NCBI RefSeq assembly: GCF_008121495.1
Contig: NZ_CP043051.1
Location: 2,065,001 to 2,129,000 of the forward strand
Reading direction: 5' to 3'
DNA: 64,000 bases
Source of the DNA: Mediterraneibacter gnavus ATCC 29149
GTDB lineage: Bacteria > Bacillota > Clostridia > Lachnospirales > Lachnospiraceae
Positions 9,089 to 16,756 of this stretch are shown here, in pieces (position 1 is the stretch's first letter; every line of letters starts with the position of its first letter). The translations under genes and the position numbers were made by a program. The notes under the pieces are model-generated. The model had not been told where the DNA came from, searched no databases, and saw only the letters and a program-made list of their open reading frames with translations.

Positions 9089-9772
9089 ATGGGTATGACA
9101 AATGAACAATTGCTGCAGTCTATCACTACGGTTATTGTAGACCGTTTTGATATGCTGGATGGAAGAATCGAGAGGTTGGAACAGCGGGTAGATAAAATGG
9201 ACACCGAGTTCCGACAGAAATTTGAACAAATAGATCAGAAGTTTGAACAAATAGATCAGAAGTTTGAACAGATAGGCCAGAAATTCGAACAGATAGACCG
9301 GAAGTTCGAGCAGATAGACCGGAAGTTCGAGCAGATAGATCAGAAGTTCGAACAGATAGACCGGAAGTTCGAACAGATAGACCAGAAGTTTGAACAGATA
9401 GACCGGAAGTTTGAGCAAATAGATCAGAAGTTTGATCAGATGGATCGAAAGTTGGAACAAATAGATCAGAAGTTCGAACAGATAGATCGAAGATTAGAGG
9501 ATATGAACCAAAGACTAGAGGGTACGAATCGAAGATTAGATTGTGTGGAGCAAAAATTAAAGGATATGGAGCATACGATCATAGAAGTGGAAAGCAATGT
9601 CCTGTCAGAATTGGATACAGTGCAGGAACATGCGAACAATCGATCTGAGCGTATTGAAAACCGTTTGGTGTGTCTTGAACGCAATGGCAATAGTGCGCCA
9701 GATTGCGCACTTGCTTTGCGGACAGAAAAGTTGGAAGAGCGAGTAGAAGCTTTAGAACGAAAGGTATCATGA
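9089..9772 (+). CDS. Heptad-repeat coiled-coil protein
   Basis: A 227-residue soluble protein whose centre is about 17 consecutive seven-residue units of the type KFEQIDQ/KFEQIDR. It then degenerates to RLEDMNQ, RLEGTNR and KLKDMEH. Hydrophobic F/L and I recur at coiled-coil positions, so a long parallel helix is expected. The start at 9089 was chosen for its GAAGGAG site; a frame extension to 9044 lacks one. There is no signal peptide, membrane segment or enzymatic motif. The N-terminus (NEQLLQSITTVIVDRFDMLDGRIE) and the Cys-containing tail are non-repetitive. The function is unknown; it could be a scaffold or spacer protein. Confidence 0.8.
   Translation: MGMTNEQLLQSITTVIVDRFDMLDGRIERLEQRVDKMDTEFRQKFEQIDQKFEQIDQKFEQIGQKFEQIDRKFEQIDRKFEQIDQKFEQIDRKFEQIDQKFEQIDRKFEQIDQKFDQMDRKLEQIDQKFEQIDRRLEDMNQRLEGTNRRLDCVEQKLKDMEHTIIEVESNVLSELDTVQEHANNRSERIENRLVCLERNGNSAPDCALALRTEKLEERVEALERKVS
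9218..9500 (+). repeat. Tandem 21-bp coding repeats (one heptad each)
   Basis: Near-identical 21-bp units (core AAGTTYGARCARATAGAY) are repeated about 13 times in frame. Because each unit is exactly one heptad, slippage would change coiled-coil length without breaking the frame. Confidence 0.85.
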
Positions 9773-9780
9773 GGATAAGT

Positions 9781-10272
9781 TTATTTGCTGTCCTGTTTCT
9801 GATAAGCAATTCGGCTTGATCCATCTTCTGTCAGGATGGTTCCGCATTTTTTGAAATCCAGTTTAGCGAGAAGACTCTGCATGACGAGATTATCCTGATG
9901 GGTGTCAATTTTCAGATTGTGACATTGTGAGAATGCCCAGCTTAAACAAAAAGAAGCTGCACCTTTTACTGTACCGTCAGAAGCAATTCGGTGAACGACT
10001 CCGTAAGGTGCGTCATTTAACCAGTTCCCGTCGTAGATTGTGGTATAAGTGACATCATTTTCAAATGCATAGTAAAAAACAGCAATAACGCGATTGTTTT
10101 CTTCGCAGACATAGGCGTTGCCCATCCGGATATCATGTTCTATCATATCAACAGGAGGATATGTGGTTCCCCATTGAGTCGGATTTCCATGAGACGCCAT
10201 AAAAGAACGGGCATGTTCATAAATGCGAAGGATAGAATCTAAATCTTTTAAAGTAGCAATTCTGATTTTCAT
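9781..10272 (-). CDS. GNAT-family N-acetyltransferase
   Basis: A 163-residue protein opening with the usual GNAT start, MKIRIATLKDLDSILRIYEHAR, followed by central strands with VCEENNRVIAVFYYAF. The C-terminus, NLVMQSLLAKLDFKKCGTI, matches the end of the acetyl-CoA fold. An AAAGGAA site precedes the ATG. It is convergent with the coiled-coil gene, with eight bases between the stops. The substrate cannot be predicted; it resembles uncharacterised RimI-like acetyltransferases of Firmicutes. Confidence 0.85.
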   Translation of the reverse strand: MKIRIATLKDLDSILRIYEHARSFMASHGNPTQWGTTYPPVDMIEHDIRMGNAYVCEENNRVIAVFYYAFENDVTYTTIYDGNWLNDAPYGVVHRIASDGTVKGAASFCLSWAFSQCHNLKIDTHQDNLVMQSLLAKLDFKKCGTILTEDGSSRIAYQKQDSK

Positions 10273-10352
10273 AAGTGCAATTTCCTTTCCCTGATATATT
10301 AGATTTTATTGTAAGTGATAAGAAGAAAAAATGCAAATTGAAGAAAAAAATA

Positions 10353-10364
10353 GGGGGGGGGGGG
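10353..10364 (+). repeat. Homopolymer of twelve G
   Basis: Twelve consecutive G lie between the GNAT gene start and the promoter at 10434 in otherwise AT-rich DNA. Such tracts slip easily in replication and in sequencing. Confidence 0.9.
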
Positions 10365-10433
10365 AAATGATGGTAGAAGCTGGAGAATGTGAAAAAAATA
10401 TGGAAAAATTTTGAATAAAATGGATGTAAAGTG

Positions 10434-10462
10434 TTGACAAACTGTGCTAAGAGGAATACCAT
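10434..10462 (+). promoter_or_regulatory. Promoter, probably of surface protein gene 1, now separated by an IS
   Basis: TTGACA, a 17-base spacer and TACCAT. No + strand gene follows before the IS at 10616; the first is the surface protein at 11973. The paralogous gene has a similar TTGACA-17-TACACT promoter 90 bases upstream of its start, so this is likely the original promoter. The sequence 10465-10608 between promoter and IS holds no gene that I can see. Confidence 0.55.
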
Positions 10463-10608
10463 GATAATACCAAATAGAGGGATTATTAGGCTTACCAAGC
10501 CTAAGTTTATACACGTTTGGGAGTATAAATATAGGCACGACTAGAATTTGTAGCTTAGAAAATGAAAGGGAAAAGTCGTAATTGTACTGTTGGGGTAAAA
10601 CTTATTAA

Positions 10609-10615
10609 TTAAGAG
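10609..10615 (+). repeat. IS target-site duplication, left copy
   Basis: TTAAGAG directly abuts the left inverted repeat and is repeated exactly at 11945-11951 after the right one. Confidence 0.75.
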
Positions 10616-11944
10616 CTATAAATGAGCAAATTTGAAAAATTGCACAAAACTACACTGCGAATTTCATAAATGAATCAAAATCATTACTTTCCTTTGCGCA
10701 TTGAAAAAGATAACGATACTTTTCCAGCTGAATGGTATCACAGATTTCGTGATATCCAGTTTCAAACGAACAGAACCTACCAGTACCCACTGCACACATG
10801 AAATGTGCCAGTGACATAAGCAGCCAGTACCTTTTGATTCCCTGTGCAGAGCGTATCTGATAGCCGTCCAGTGCCAGTTTATCCTTACACTGGCGGAAAA
10901 ATACTTCAATCGGCCATCGACACACATACCAGGAAAGAATCTCCTGTGTAGACAGGGCTGCGTTTGTACTGATGAAAGCACGCAATGCTTTGGGATTACC
11001 AAATGCTTTTTCCGGATAACTCAAAAGAACTACCGCATTTTCTATGCCGTTGAGGTTTCCCTCGTACCGGTACACATAATAGTTTCGTTTTTTGACTGTC
11101 ACAAGGTCAAATTCACGATGTGTAACAGACAATTCGGCGGCCAGTTCACGAAGTTTCTTCTTCATTCCCGATGGATACAGCAAACGGTTTGTTTTCAAAG
11201 CACCGATGGTATGGAACCCTCTCTGTGCAAAGGTATTGATTATCTTTTCAGAAACATACCAGCAGTTACAAAGAAAATAGGACATTACCGGTGGAACAGG
11301 CAGCTCCTTTGCAATGCTTTGTACAATGTCAATCTTGGAAATGGAGTTATTGTACATTACAAAAGCATAGTTCAGAACAATGCCATTGCAGGAAAGCATA
11401 ACAGCAACTGCCTGATGCCCGTAATCCTGTTTTCCCTTTAAATGGGATTGGTGAAAATACGCATCTTCAATCGGATGTAAAGCCTGTGACGAAGGCTTTG
11501 TCTTTGAAGCGATCGTATCGTCCACAATACAGAGAACAGACTTTCCGGTGCGTGCTGCTTCTGAATAAATAATCTCAATGACAGAGCATTTTAACGTATC
11601 TGAAAGTAATGAATCATCCCATTTTCCGGAATTGAGGAAATGGGCAATCGTAGTTCTGTGGCAGGAACTGTTTTTAGCAAAGTCCGTGGTTTTTCCATGG
11701 TATCCTGAAATAAATATGCTAATCAGGATGCTCATGAGGTGGTTCATCACTCGATTTGAATAAAATTTGCATAAATTTAATTTCTTAAACTGGTTGTATA
11801 TGAATGAGGAATGATGTATAGTATTTGCGAGGGACACCTTCTTTCGTAAATGTTGCAAATGTTTGTTTTGGCACTTTCATTATACAACACACGGAATCGA
11901 GGTGTCTTTCTTTTATGCAAAATCACGAACTTGCTCATTTATAG
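10616..11944 (-). mobile_element. Insertion sequence, IS4/IS701-type
   Basis: A 1329-bp element bounded by terminal inverted repeats. The outer 14 bp are perfect (CTATAAATGAGCAA at 10616-10629 and its complement at 11931-11944), and an imperfect match continues to about 34 bp. It is flanked by 7-bp direct repeats and contains one transposase gene on the minus strand. The clear termini and duplication suggest a fairly recent insertion. It lies in the 5' leader of surface protein gene 1, 28 bases before that gene's ATG. Confidence 0.9.
10650..11858 (-). CDS. DDE transposase, IS4/IS701-type
   Basis: A 402-residue transposase. The first catalytic aspartates lie in VDDTIASKTKPS (~residue 110), with a conserved HLKGKQDYGHQAVAV block after it. 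The third acidic residue lies in the WPIEVFFRQCKDKLALDGYQ helix (~residues 320-340), the YREK-like region of IS4-superfamily enzymes. No frameshift or stop is seen, so it may be active. The TTG start at 11858 gives the longest product; internal starts at GTG or Met 38 are possible. Confidence 0.9.
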   Translation of the reverse strand: MQHLRKKVSLANTIHHSSFIYNQFKKLNLCKFYSNRVMNHLMSILISIFISGYHGKTTDFAKNSSCHRTTIAHFLNSGKWDDSLLSDTLKCSVIEIIYSEAARTGKSVLCIVDDTIASKTKPSSQALHPIEDAYFHQSHLKGKQDYGHQAVAVMLSCNGIVLNYAFVMYNNSISKIDIVQSIAKELPVPPVMSYFLCNCWYVSEKIINTFAQRGFHTIGALKTNRLLYPSGMKKKLRELAAELSVTHREFDLVTVKKRNYYVYRYEGNLNGIENAVVLLSYPEKAFGNPKALRAFISTNAALSTQEILSWYVCRWPIEVFFRQCKDKLALDGYQIRSAQGIKRYWLLMSLAHFMCAVGTGRFCSFETGYHEICDTIQLEKYRYLFQCAKESNDFDSFMKFAV

Positions 11945-11951
11945 TTAAGAG
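11945..11951 (+). repeat. IS target-site duplication, right copy
   Basis: TTAAGAG, identical to 10609-10615. It is followed 21 bases later by the ATG of surface protein gene 1. Confidence 0.75.
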
Positions 11952-11972
11952 AATGTTTAGGAGGAAAGAAAC

Positions 11973-13796
11973 ATGTATAGGAAAAAGTTAATGCGCGCAT
12001 GCTTAACAGGACTTATGGTTGTGACTGTTGCAACAGCAAATGTAGCGCCAGTATTTGCAGCTGAAGCACCAGCAGAAGAGACAGTACAGGAACCAGGCGC
12101 AGGAGCAGTAGGAGCAGATGTAACAGTTAAATTTGTAGATGAGAGAGGCAATGTAATTGACGAGAAAAACCTTAGCTTCGATGAAGGCATTTACAATTAT
12201 GAGATGTTGGATCAGTATCTTCCAGCTGGATATGAAAGAAAATCAATGGGAGATTTCCATGCGTTACAGGGTGCTGTGATTGAAGTTAGAGTTATGCAGA
12301 AAGCACCTGTAGAAGAAGTACAGAATGTAAAGATCAATTACTACGATGAAGCAGCTGGAAAACAGGTAGCAGAAGTGCCGGTACAGGTGTCCAGCAATGC
12401 ATCAGTAGTAGATATGGCGATTCTGACAAGATATCTTCCAGCAGGATATACACTTGAAGGCTCTGATTGTGAAATTAGAGGAGGATATGTATATGTATCC
12501 GTAGCGCCAGCAGAAGAAGTACAGAATGTAAAAATCAATTACTATGATGAAGCAGCAAAGAAACAGGTAGCAGAAGTACCGGTACAGGTATCAATTGATA
12601 CATCATATGTAGATATGGCAATCCTGACAAGATACCTGCCAGAAGGATATACACTTGAAGGTTCTGATTGTATCATCAGAGACGGATATGTATATGTATC
12701 CGTAGCGCCAGCAGAAGAAGTACAGAATGTAAAAATCAATTACTATGATGAAGCAGCAAAGAAACAGGTAGCAGAAGTACCGGTACAGGTATCAATTGAT
12801 ACATCATATGTAGATATGGCAATCCTGACAAGATATCTTCCAAAAGGATATACAATCGAAGGTACAGACTGTATCATCAGAGACGGATATGTATATGTAT
12901 CCGTAGCACCAGCAGAAGAAGTACAGAATGTAAAGATCAATTACTATGATGAGGATGCTGAGAAACAGGTAGCAGAAGTACCGGTACAGGTGTCAATTGA
13001 TACATCATGCGTAAACATGGCAATTCTGACAAGATATATGCCGGAAGGATATGCATTGGTAAGTTCAGACTGCATCATTAGAGATGGATACGTATATGTT
13101 TCTGTAAAGAAAGATGTAGAGATCAGAGAAGCAGTGCTTCACATTACATTTGAAACTCCGAACGGAGAAGTTGTTACAACAGAAACAGTAACAGCAGAAG
13201 GCGCTGATGGAGAAGACGCGGTATTCAGACTTGGTGTAGACTTCAATCTTCCAACAGGATACAAGCTGTCCAACGACAGAGATCAGGTAACAGAAATCAC
13301 AATTCCATTTGGATCCACAGGCGGACATACAATGGTTGTAGAAAAAGGTGACCTTTCTTCCATCGTAAAAATCCAGTTTGTAGATGCTGAGAATAATGAT
13401 GAAGTGGTAGCAGGTGGAGATTACTTTGTTGATGGTGATGGAGACGGAATCTTCCACACAAGAGAGATCACAGAGTGGGTACCGGAAGGATATGAGTTAC
13501 AGGAAGTTGGAGATTTCCAGGTAGAGCTGTACAAAGAGACACCATTACAGCTGAGCGTAACAAAGATCAAAGAGGATAAACCGGAAACTCCGGATCCAGA
13601 GGAGCCAAATAAACCAGAAGATCCTGACAAAGAAGACACAAATAATAAAGACGACAAAAAAGAGGATACTAAGAAAGAAGATAAGAAGAAAAATTCTCCA
13701 AAGACCGGAGATGAGACAAGTGCAGCAGCTGCAGCATTACCGGCAGGTGTCAGTCTTGCAGCAATCCTTGCAGTATTAGTAAAAAAATTCAAATAA
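11973..13796 (+). CDS. Sortase-anchored repeat surface protein 1
   Basis: A 607-residue cell-wall protein. The signal peptide is MYRKKLMRACLTGLMVV ... PVFA, cleaved near residue 30. A short unique domain (VTVKFVDERGNVIDEKNLSFDEG) is followed by four 67-residue repeats, each starting V-Q-N-V-K-I-N-Y-Y-D-E and containing ILTRYLPEGYTLEGSDC. Two further beta domains and a Pro/Lys/Asp-rich wall spacer follow. The C-terminus has SPKTGD (an LPXTG variant), a hydrophobic stretch and KKFK. The repeats resemble MucBP-like adhesin modules, so adhesion is likely but inferred. AGGAGG precedes the start. An IS separates the gene from its likely promoter. Confidence 0.9.
   Translation: MYRKKLMRACLTGLMVVTVATANVAPVFAAEAPAEETVQEPGAGAVGADVTVKFVDERGNVIDEKNLSFDEGIYNYEMLDQYLPAGYERKSMGDFHALQGAVIEVRVMQKAPVEEVQNVKINYYDEAAGKQVAEVPVQVSSNASVVDMAILTRYLPAGYTLEGSDCEIRGGYVYVSVAPAEEVQNVKINYYDEAAKKQVAEVPVQVSIDTSYVDMAILTRYLPEGYTLEGSDCIIRDGYVYVSVAPAEEVQNVKINYYDEAAKKQVAEVPVQVSIDTSYVDMAILTRYLPKGYTIEGTDCIIRDGYVYVSVAPAEEVQNVKINYYDEDAEKQVAEVPVQVSIDTSCVNMAILTRYMPEGYALVSSDCIIRDGYVYVSVKKDVEIREAVLHITFETPNGEVVTTETVTAEGADGEDAVFRLGVDFNLPTGYKLSNDRDQVTEITIPFGSTGGHTMVVEKGDLSSIVKIQFVDAENNDEVVAGGDYFVDGDGDGIFHTREITEWVPEGYELQEVGDFQVELYKETPLQLSVTKIKEDKPETPDPEEPNKPEDPDKEDTNNKDDKKEDTKKEDKKKNSPKTGDETSAAAAALPAGVSLAAILAVLVKKFK
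12318..13118 (+). repeat. Four 201-bp coding repeats (67 residues each)
   Basis: Unit starts are at 12318, 12519, 12720 and 12921. Units 2 and 3 are almost identical, unit 1 is most diverged (SSNASVVDM), and unit 4 differs toward its end. The paralogue repeats the same pattern at 15047-15847. Confidence 0.9.
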
Positions 13797-13840
13797 TCTG
13801 AAAAACGAATAGACAGTTTTCAATTATAAGAAATGAGAAT

Positions 13841-13878
13841 ATTGCCAAAAATGCAGTGCGTTTTTGGCAATATTTTTC
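13841..13878 (+). terminator. Terminator of surface protein gene 1
   Basis: TTGCCAAAAA / TTTTTGGCAA, a 10-bp stem with a nine-base loop and a T-run. The same hairpin with the same loop recurs after the paralogue at 16580, so the duplicated unit includes it. Confidence 0.85.
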
Positions 13879-13901
13879 TATACGAGAGGAATGAATATAC
13901 A

Positions 13902-14429
13902 ATGAAAAAGTATATGAAGATTTTGACAATTATATGTATAGTAGGGATTTGCATGTGTGGATGTAGTAAGAATAAGCCGGAAGAAGCAACTCCATTAACG
14001 ATATACGAGCAATTGAAGATTACAGATAAATCACTTTCAGAAGCTGATACCGGAGTGATTCAAGAAGGAATTACAAATTGGGTAAAATCTTTTTTAGCAA
14101 TTAGCAGTGATACAAGAGATAAAGAAGCGATAAATAAAGGTTTATATCAGAGTATTGCCAATAAAGAACAGAAAGAAAAACTGAAACAAGATAGAGAATC
14201 ATTTTATAAAGACAGTGTAGTCATAATAGAAGATGTGTCTCCAGAAATTAAAAGTACAAAAAAAGCAACATACAATGAGAAAGAAGTTGCTGTTGTTGAT
14301 TGCAAGACTACTGTAAGAGGAATGAGAAATGACCAGGCATTTGAAAAGATATATACTATGCAGATGGTAGTCAATTATCAGACAAATGTTGTATCAGTGT
14401 ATGAGGTTGAGGATATTACGTGGGAATAA
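13902..14429 (+). CDS. Lipoprotein of unknown function
   Basis: A 175-residue protein with a lipoprotein signal: MKKYMK, a hydrophobic stretch, then ICMCGC with the acceptor Cys near residue 21. The start at 13902 has GAGAGG upstream; the longer frame lacks a signal. The mature domain is about 150 residues with a cystatin/NTF2-like secondary-structure pattern. It includes GVIQEGITNWVKSFLAISSDTR and a late VAVVDCKTTVRGMRNDQAFEKIYTMQMVVNY strand series, as in some Firmicutes lipoproteins. It sits between the two surface proteins, so a shared surface role is possible. No family is recognised with certainty. Confidence 0.75.
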   Translation: MKKYMKILTIICIVGICMCGCSKNKPEEATPLTIYEQLKITDKSLSEADTGVIQEGITNWVKSFLAISSDTRDKEAINKGLYQSIANKEQKEKLKQDRESFYKDSVVIIEDVSPEIKSTKKATYNEKEVAVVDCKTTVRGMRNDQAFEKIYTMQMVVNYQTNVVSVYEVEDITWE

Positions 14430-14431
14430 GA

Positions 14432-14487
14432 AATACCGGTAAAGGGATATCAGTTTTGGAGAGATATCAGGTTACCGGTATTTTTTT
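14432..14487 (+). terminator. Terminator of the lipoprotein gene
   Basis: ATACCGGTAA pairs with TTACCGGTAT around an inner GATATC-containing stem, followed by a run of T. Confidence 0.8.
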
Positions 14488-14539
14488 ATGACAAAGAATA
14501 TAAAAAATACAGCAATTTTTCATAGAATATTGGAAAGTA

Positions 14540-14568
14540 TTGACAAAAAAAAGATTCGAATATACACT
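14540..14568 (+). promoter_or_regulatory. Promoter of surface protein gene 2
   Basis: TTGACA, a 17-base spacer and TACACT, with a leader of about 80 bases. This is the intact counterpart of the promoter at 10434. Confidence 0.65.
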
Positions 14569-14656
14569 AGAAGTGTTTAGGTAGCAAACGTTACGGAAAT
14601 TTGAAATGGTTTGTTATTTAAGGGGAAACTAAAAGTTATAATAGGAGGAAAGTAGT

Positions 14657-16534
14657 ATGTACAGGAAAAAATTAATGCGCGTATGCCTGACGGGTGTTAT
14701 GGTTGTTTCAATTGCAACAGCGAACGTTGCACCAGTGTTTGCAGCAGAGCCAGTGGAAAAGGTGGAGACGGAGAGCGATAGTTGGGATAGTATTTCTGGT
14801 GAAATTAATTTTAGAGATACAGACAACAATGAATCTATCTTTGTGCAATTTAACAATGAAAAAGTGGAGGATTATCGTTGGGGTGATGATCCGAAAGATA
14901 CATATGAAGTATTGCCGGCAGAAACTGTGAAAAAATATCTTCCAGAAGGATATGAATTGGTAGAAGGTATCTATTCGGTAGCAGGTGGAGAGACACAGGA
15001 TTCTTATTTTGTATATGCCGAGGTAAAGAAAGTACTTGTCGAAGAAACACAGGATGTGAAAATCAATTATTATGATGAAGCAGCTGGAAAACAGGTAGCA
15101 GAAGTGCCGGTACAGGTATCAATTGATACATCGTGTGTAAATATGGCAATCCTGACAAGATACCTGCCAGAAGGATATACACTTGAAGGTTCTGATTGTA
15201 TCATCAGAGACGGATATGTATATGTATCCGTAGCGCCAGCAGAAGAAGTACAGAATGTAAAAATCAATTACTATGATGAAGCAGCAAAGAAACAGGTAGC
15301 AGAAGTACCGGTACAGGTATCAATTGATACATCGTGTGTAAATATGGCAATCCTGACAAGATACCTGCCAGAAGGATATACACTTGAAGGTTCTGATTGT
15401 ATCATCAGAGACGGATATGTATATGTATCCGTAGCGCCAGCAGAAGAAGTACAGAATGTAAAAATCAATTACTATGATGAAGCAGCAAAGAAACAGGTAG
15501 CAGAAGTACCGGTACAGGTATCAATTGATACATCATGTGTAAATATGGCAATCCTGACAAGATATCTTCCAGAAGGATATACAATCGAAGGTACAGACTG
15601 TATCATCAGAGACGGATATGTATATGTATCCGTAGCACCAGCAGAAGAAGTACAGAATGTAAAGATCAATTACTATGATGAGGATGCTGAGAAACAGGTA
15701 GCAGAAGTACCGGTACAGGTGTCAATTGATACATCATGCGTAAACATGGCAATTCTGACAAGATATATGCCGGAAGGATATGCATTGGTAAGTTCAGACT
15801 GCATCATTAGAGATGGATACGTATATGTTTCTGTAAAGAAAGATGTAGAGATCAGAGAAGCAGTGCTTCACATTACATTTGAAACTCCGAACGGAGAAGT
15901 TGTTACAACAGAAACAGTAACAGCAGAAGGCGCTGATGGAGAAGACGCGGTATTCAGACTTGGTGTAGACTTCAATCTTCCAACAGGATACAAGCTGTCC
16001 AACGACAGAGATCAGGTAACAGAAATCACAATTCCATTTGGATCCACAGGCGGACATACAATGGTTGTAGAAAAAGGTGACCTTTCTTCCATCGTAAAAA
16101 TCCAGTTTGTAGATGCTGAGAATAATGATGAAGTAGTAGCAGGCGGAGATTACTTTGTTGATGGTGATGGAGACGGAATCTTCCACACAAGAGAGATCAC
16201 AGAGTGGGTACCGGAAGGATATGAGTTACAGGAAGTTGGAGATTTCCAGGTAGAGCTGTACAAAGAGACACCATTACAGCTGAGCGTAACAAAGATCAAA
16301 GAGGATAAACCGGAAACTCCGGATCCAGAGGAGCCAAATAAACCAGAGAAACCAGAAGATCCTGACAAAGAAGACACAAATAATAAAGACGACAAAAAAG
16401 AGGATACTAAGAAAGAAGATAAGAAGAAAAATTCTCCAAAGACCGGAGATGAGACAAGTGCAGCAGCTGCAGCATTACCGGCAGGTGTCAGTCTTGCAGC
16501 AATCCTTGCAGTATTAGTAAAAAAATTCAAATAA
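14657..16534 (+). CDS. Sortase-anchored repeat surface protein 2 (paralogue)
   Basis: A 625-residue paralogue of surface protein 1, with the same signal peptide type, four 67-residue repeats and an SPKTGD-hydrophobic-KKFK anchor. Only the N-terminal domain differs (residues ~35-128, SWDSISGEINFRDTDNNES). From the second repeat on, protein and DNA are nearly identical to the first gene. Differences include SCVNM in place of SYVDM in the inner repeats and a PEKPEDP spacer longer by three residues. That pattern points to recent duplication or gene conversion. Its own promoter and AGGAGG are intact. Confidence 0.9.
   Translation: MYRKKLMRVCLTGVMVVSIATANVAPVFAAEPVEKVETESDSWDSISGEINFRDTDNNESIFVQFNNEKVEDYRWGDDPKDTYEVLPAETVKKYLPEGYELVEGIYSVAGGETQDSYFVYAEVKKVLVEETQDVKINYYDEAAGKQVAEVPVQVSIDTSCVNMAILTRYLPEGYTLEGSDCIIRDGYVYVSVAPAEEVQNVKINYYDEAAKKQVAEVPVQVSIDTSCVNMAILTRYLPEGYTLEGSDCIIRDGYVYVSVAPAEEVQNVKINYYDEAAKKQVAEVPVQVSIDTSCVNMAILTRYLPEGYTIEGTDCIIRDGYVYVSVAPAEEVQNVKINYYDEDAEKQVAEVPVQVSIDTSCVNMAILTRYMPEGYALVSSDCIIRDGYVYVSVKKDVEIREAVLHITFETPNGEVVTTETVTAEGADGEDAVFRLGVDFNLPTGYKLSNDRDQVTEITIPFGSTGGHTMVVEKGDLSSIVKIQFVDAENNDEVVAGGDYFVDGDGDGIFHTREITEWVPEGYELQEVGDFQVELYKETPLQLSVTKIKEDKPETPDPEEPNKPEKPEDPDKEDTNNKDDKKEDTKKEDKKKNSPKTGDETSAAAAALPAGVSLAAILAVLVKKFK
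15047..15847 (+). repeat. Four 201-bp coding repeats in the paralogue
   Basis: Units start at 15047, 15248, 15449 and 15650. Units 2 to 4 match those of the first gene almost base for base. Confidence 0.9.
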
Positions 16535-16579
16535 TCTGAAAAACGAATAGACGGTTTTCGGTTATAAGAAATGAGAATA

Positions 16580-16617
16580 TTGCCAAAAATGCAGTGCGTT
16601 TTTGGCAATATTTTTTT
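16580..16617 (+). terminator. Terminator of surface protein gene 2
   Basis: The same TTGCCAAAAA / TTTTTGGCAA hairpin as at 13841, followed by seven T. Confidence 0.85.
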
Positions 16618-16672
16618 AAAATTTTCAGATTGTACTAAATCAAATACAAACGAGAATCATTCCTGTTTTCTC

Positions 16673-16701
16673 TTGTCTTTCTTTTAACATAATGGTATAC
16701 T
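16673..16701 (+). promoter_or_regulatory. Promoter of pflB
   Basis: TTGTCT, a 17-base spacer and TATACT, 55 bases upstream of the pflB start. Confidence 0.7.
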
Positions 16702-16756
16702 AAGACCCGTAAGAAAGAGAAAATTATTCATGTACATTGAAGGAGGATTTTAAACG

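Noticed and set aside
9218-9500. Regular repeats resembling a CRISPR array
   Set aside because: The 21-bp units are contiguous with no spacers and lie in frame inside a coiled-coil gene.
12341-12940. Repeated 65-residue minus-strand frames in the surface protein repeats
   Set aside because: They are antisense shadows of the 201-bp coding repeats; the + strand has signal peptide, anchor and ribosome site.
13065-13457. 130-residue minus-strand frame, repeated at 15794-16186
   Set aside because: It is the antisense of the conserved C-terminal part of both surface proteins; it recurs only because the genes are duplicated.
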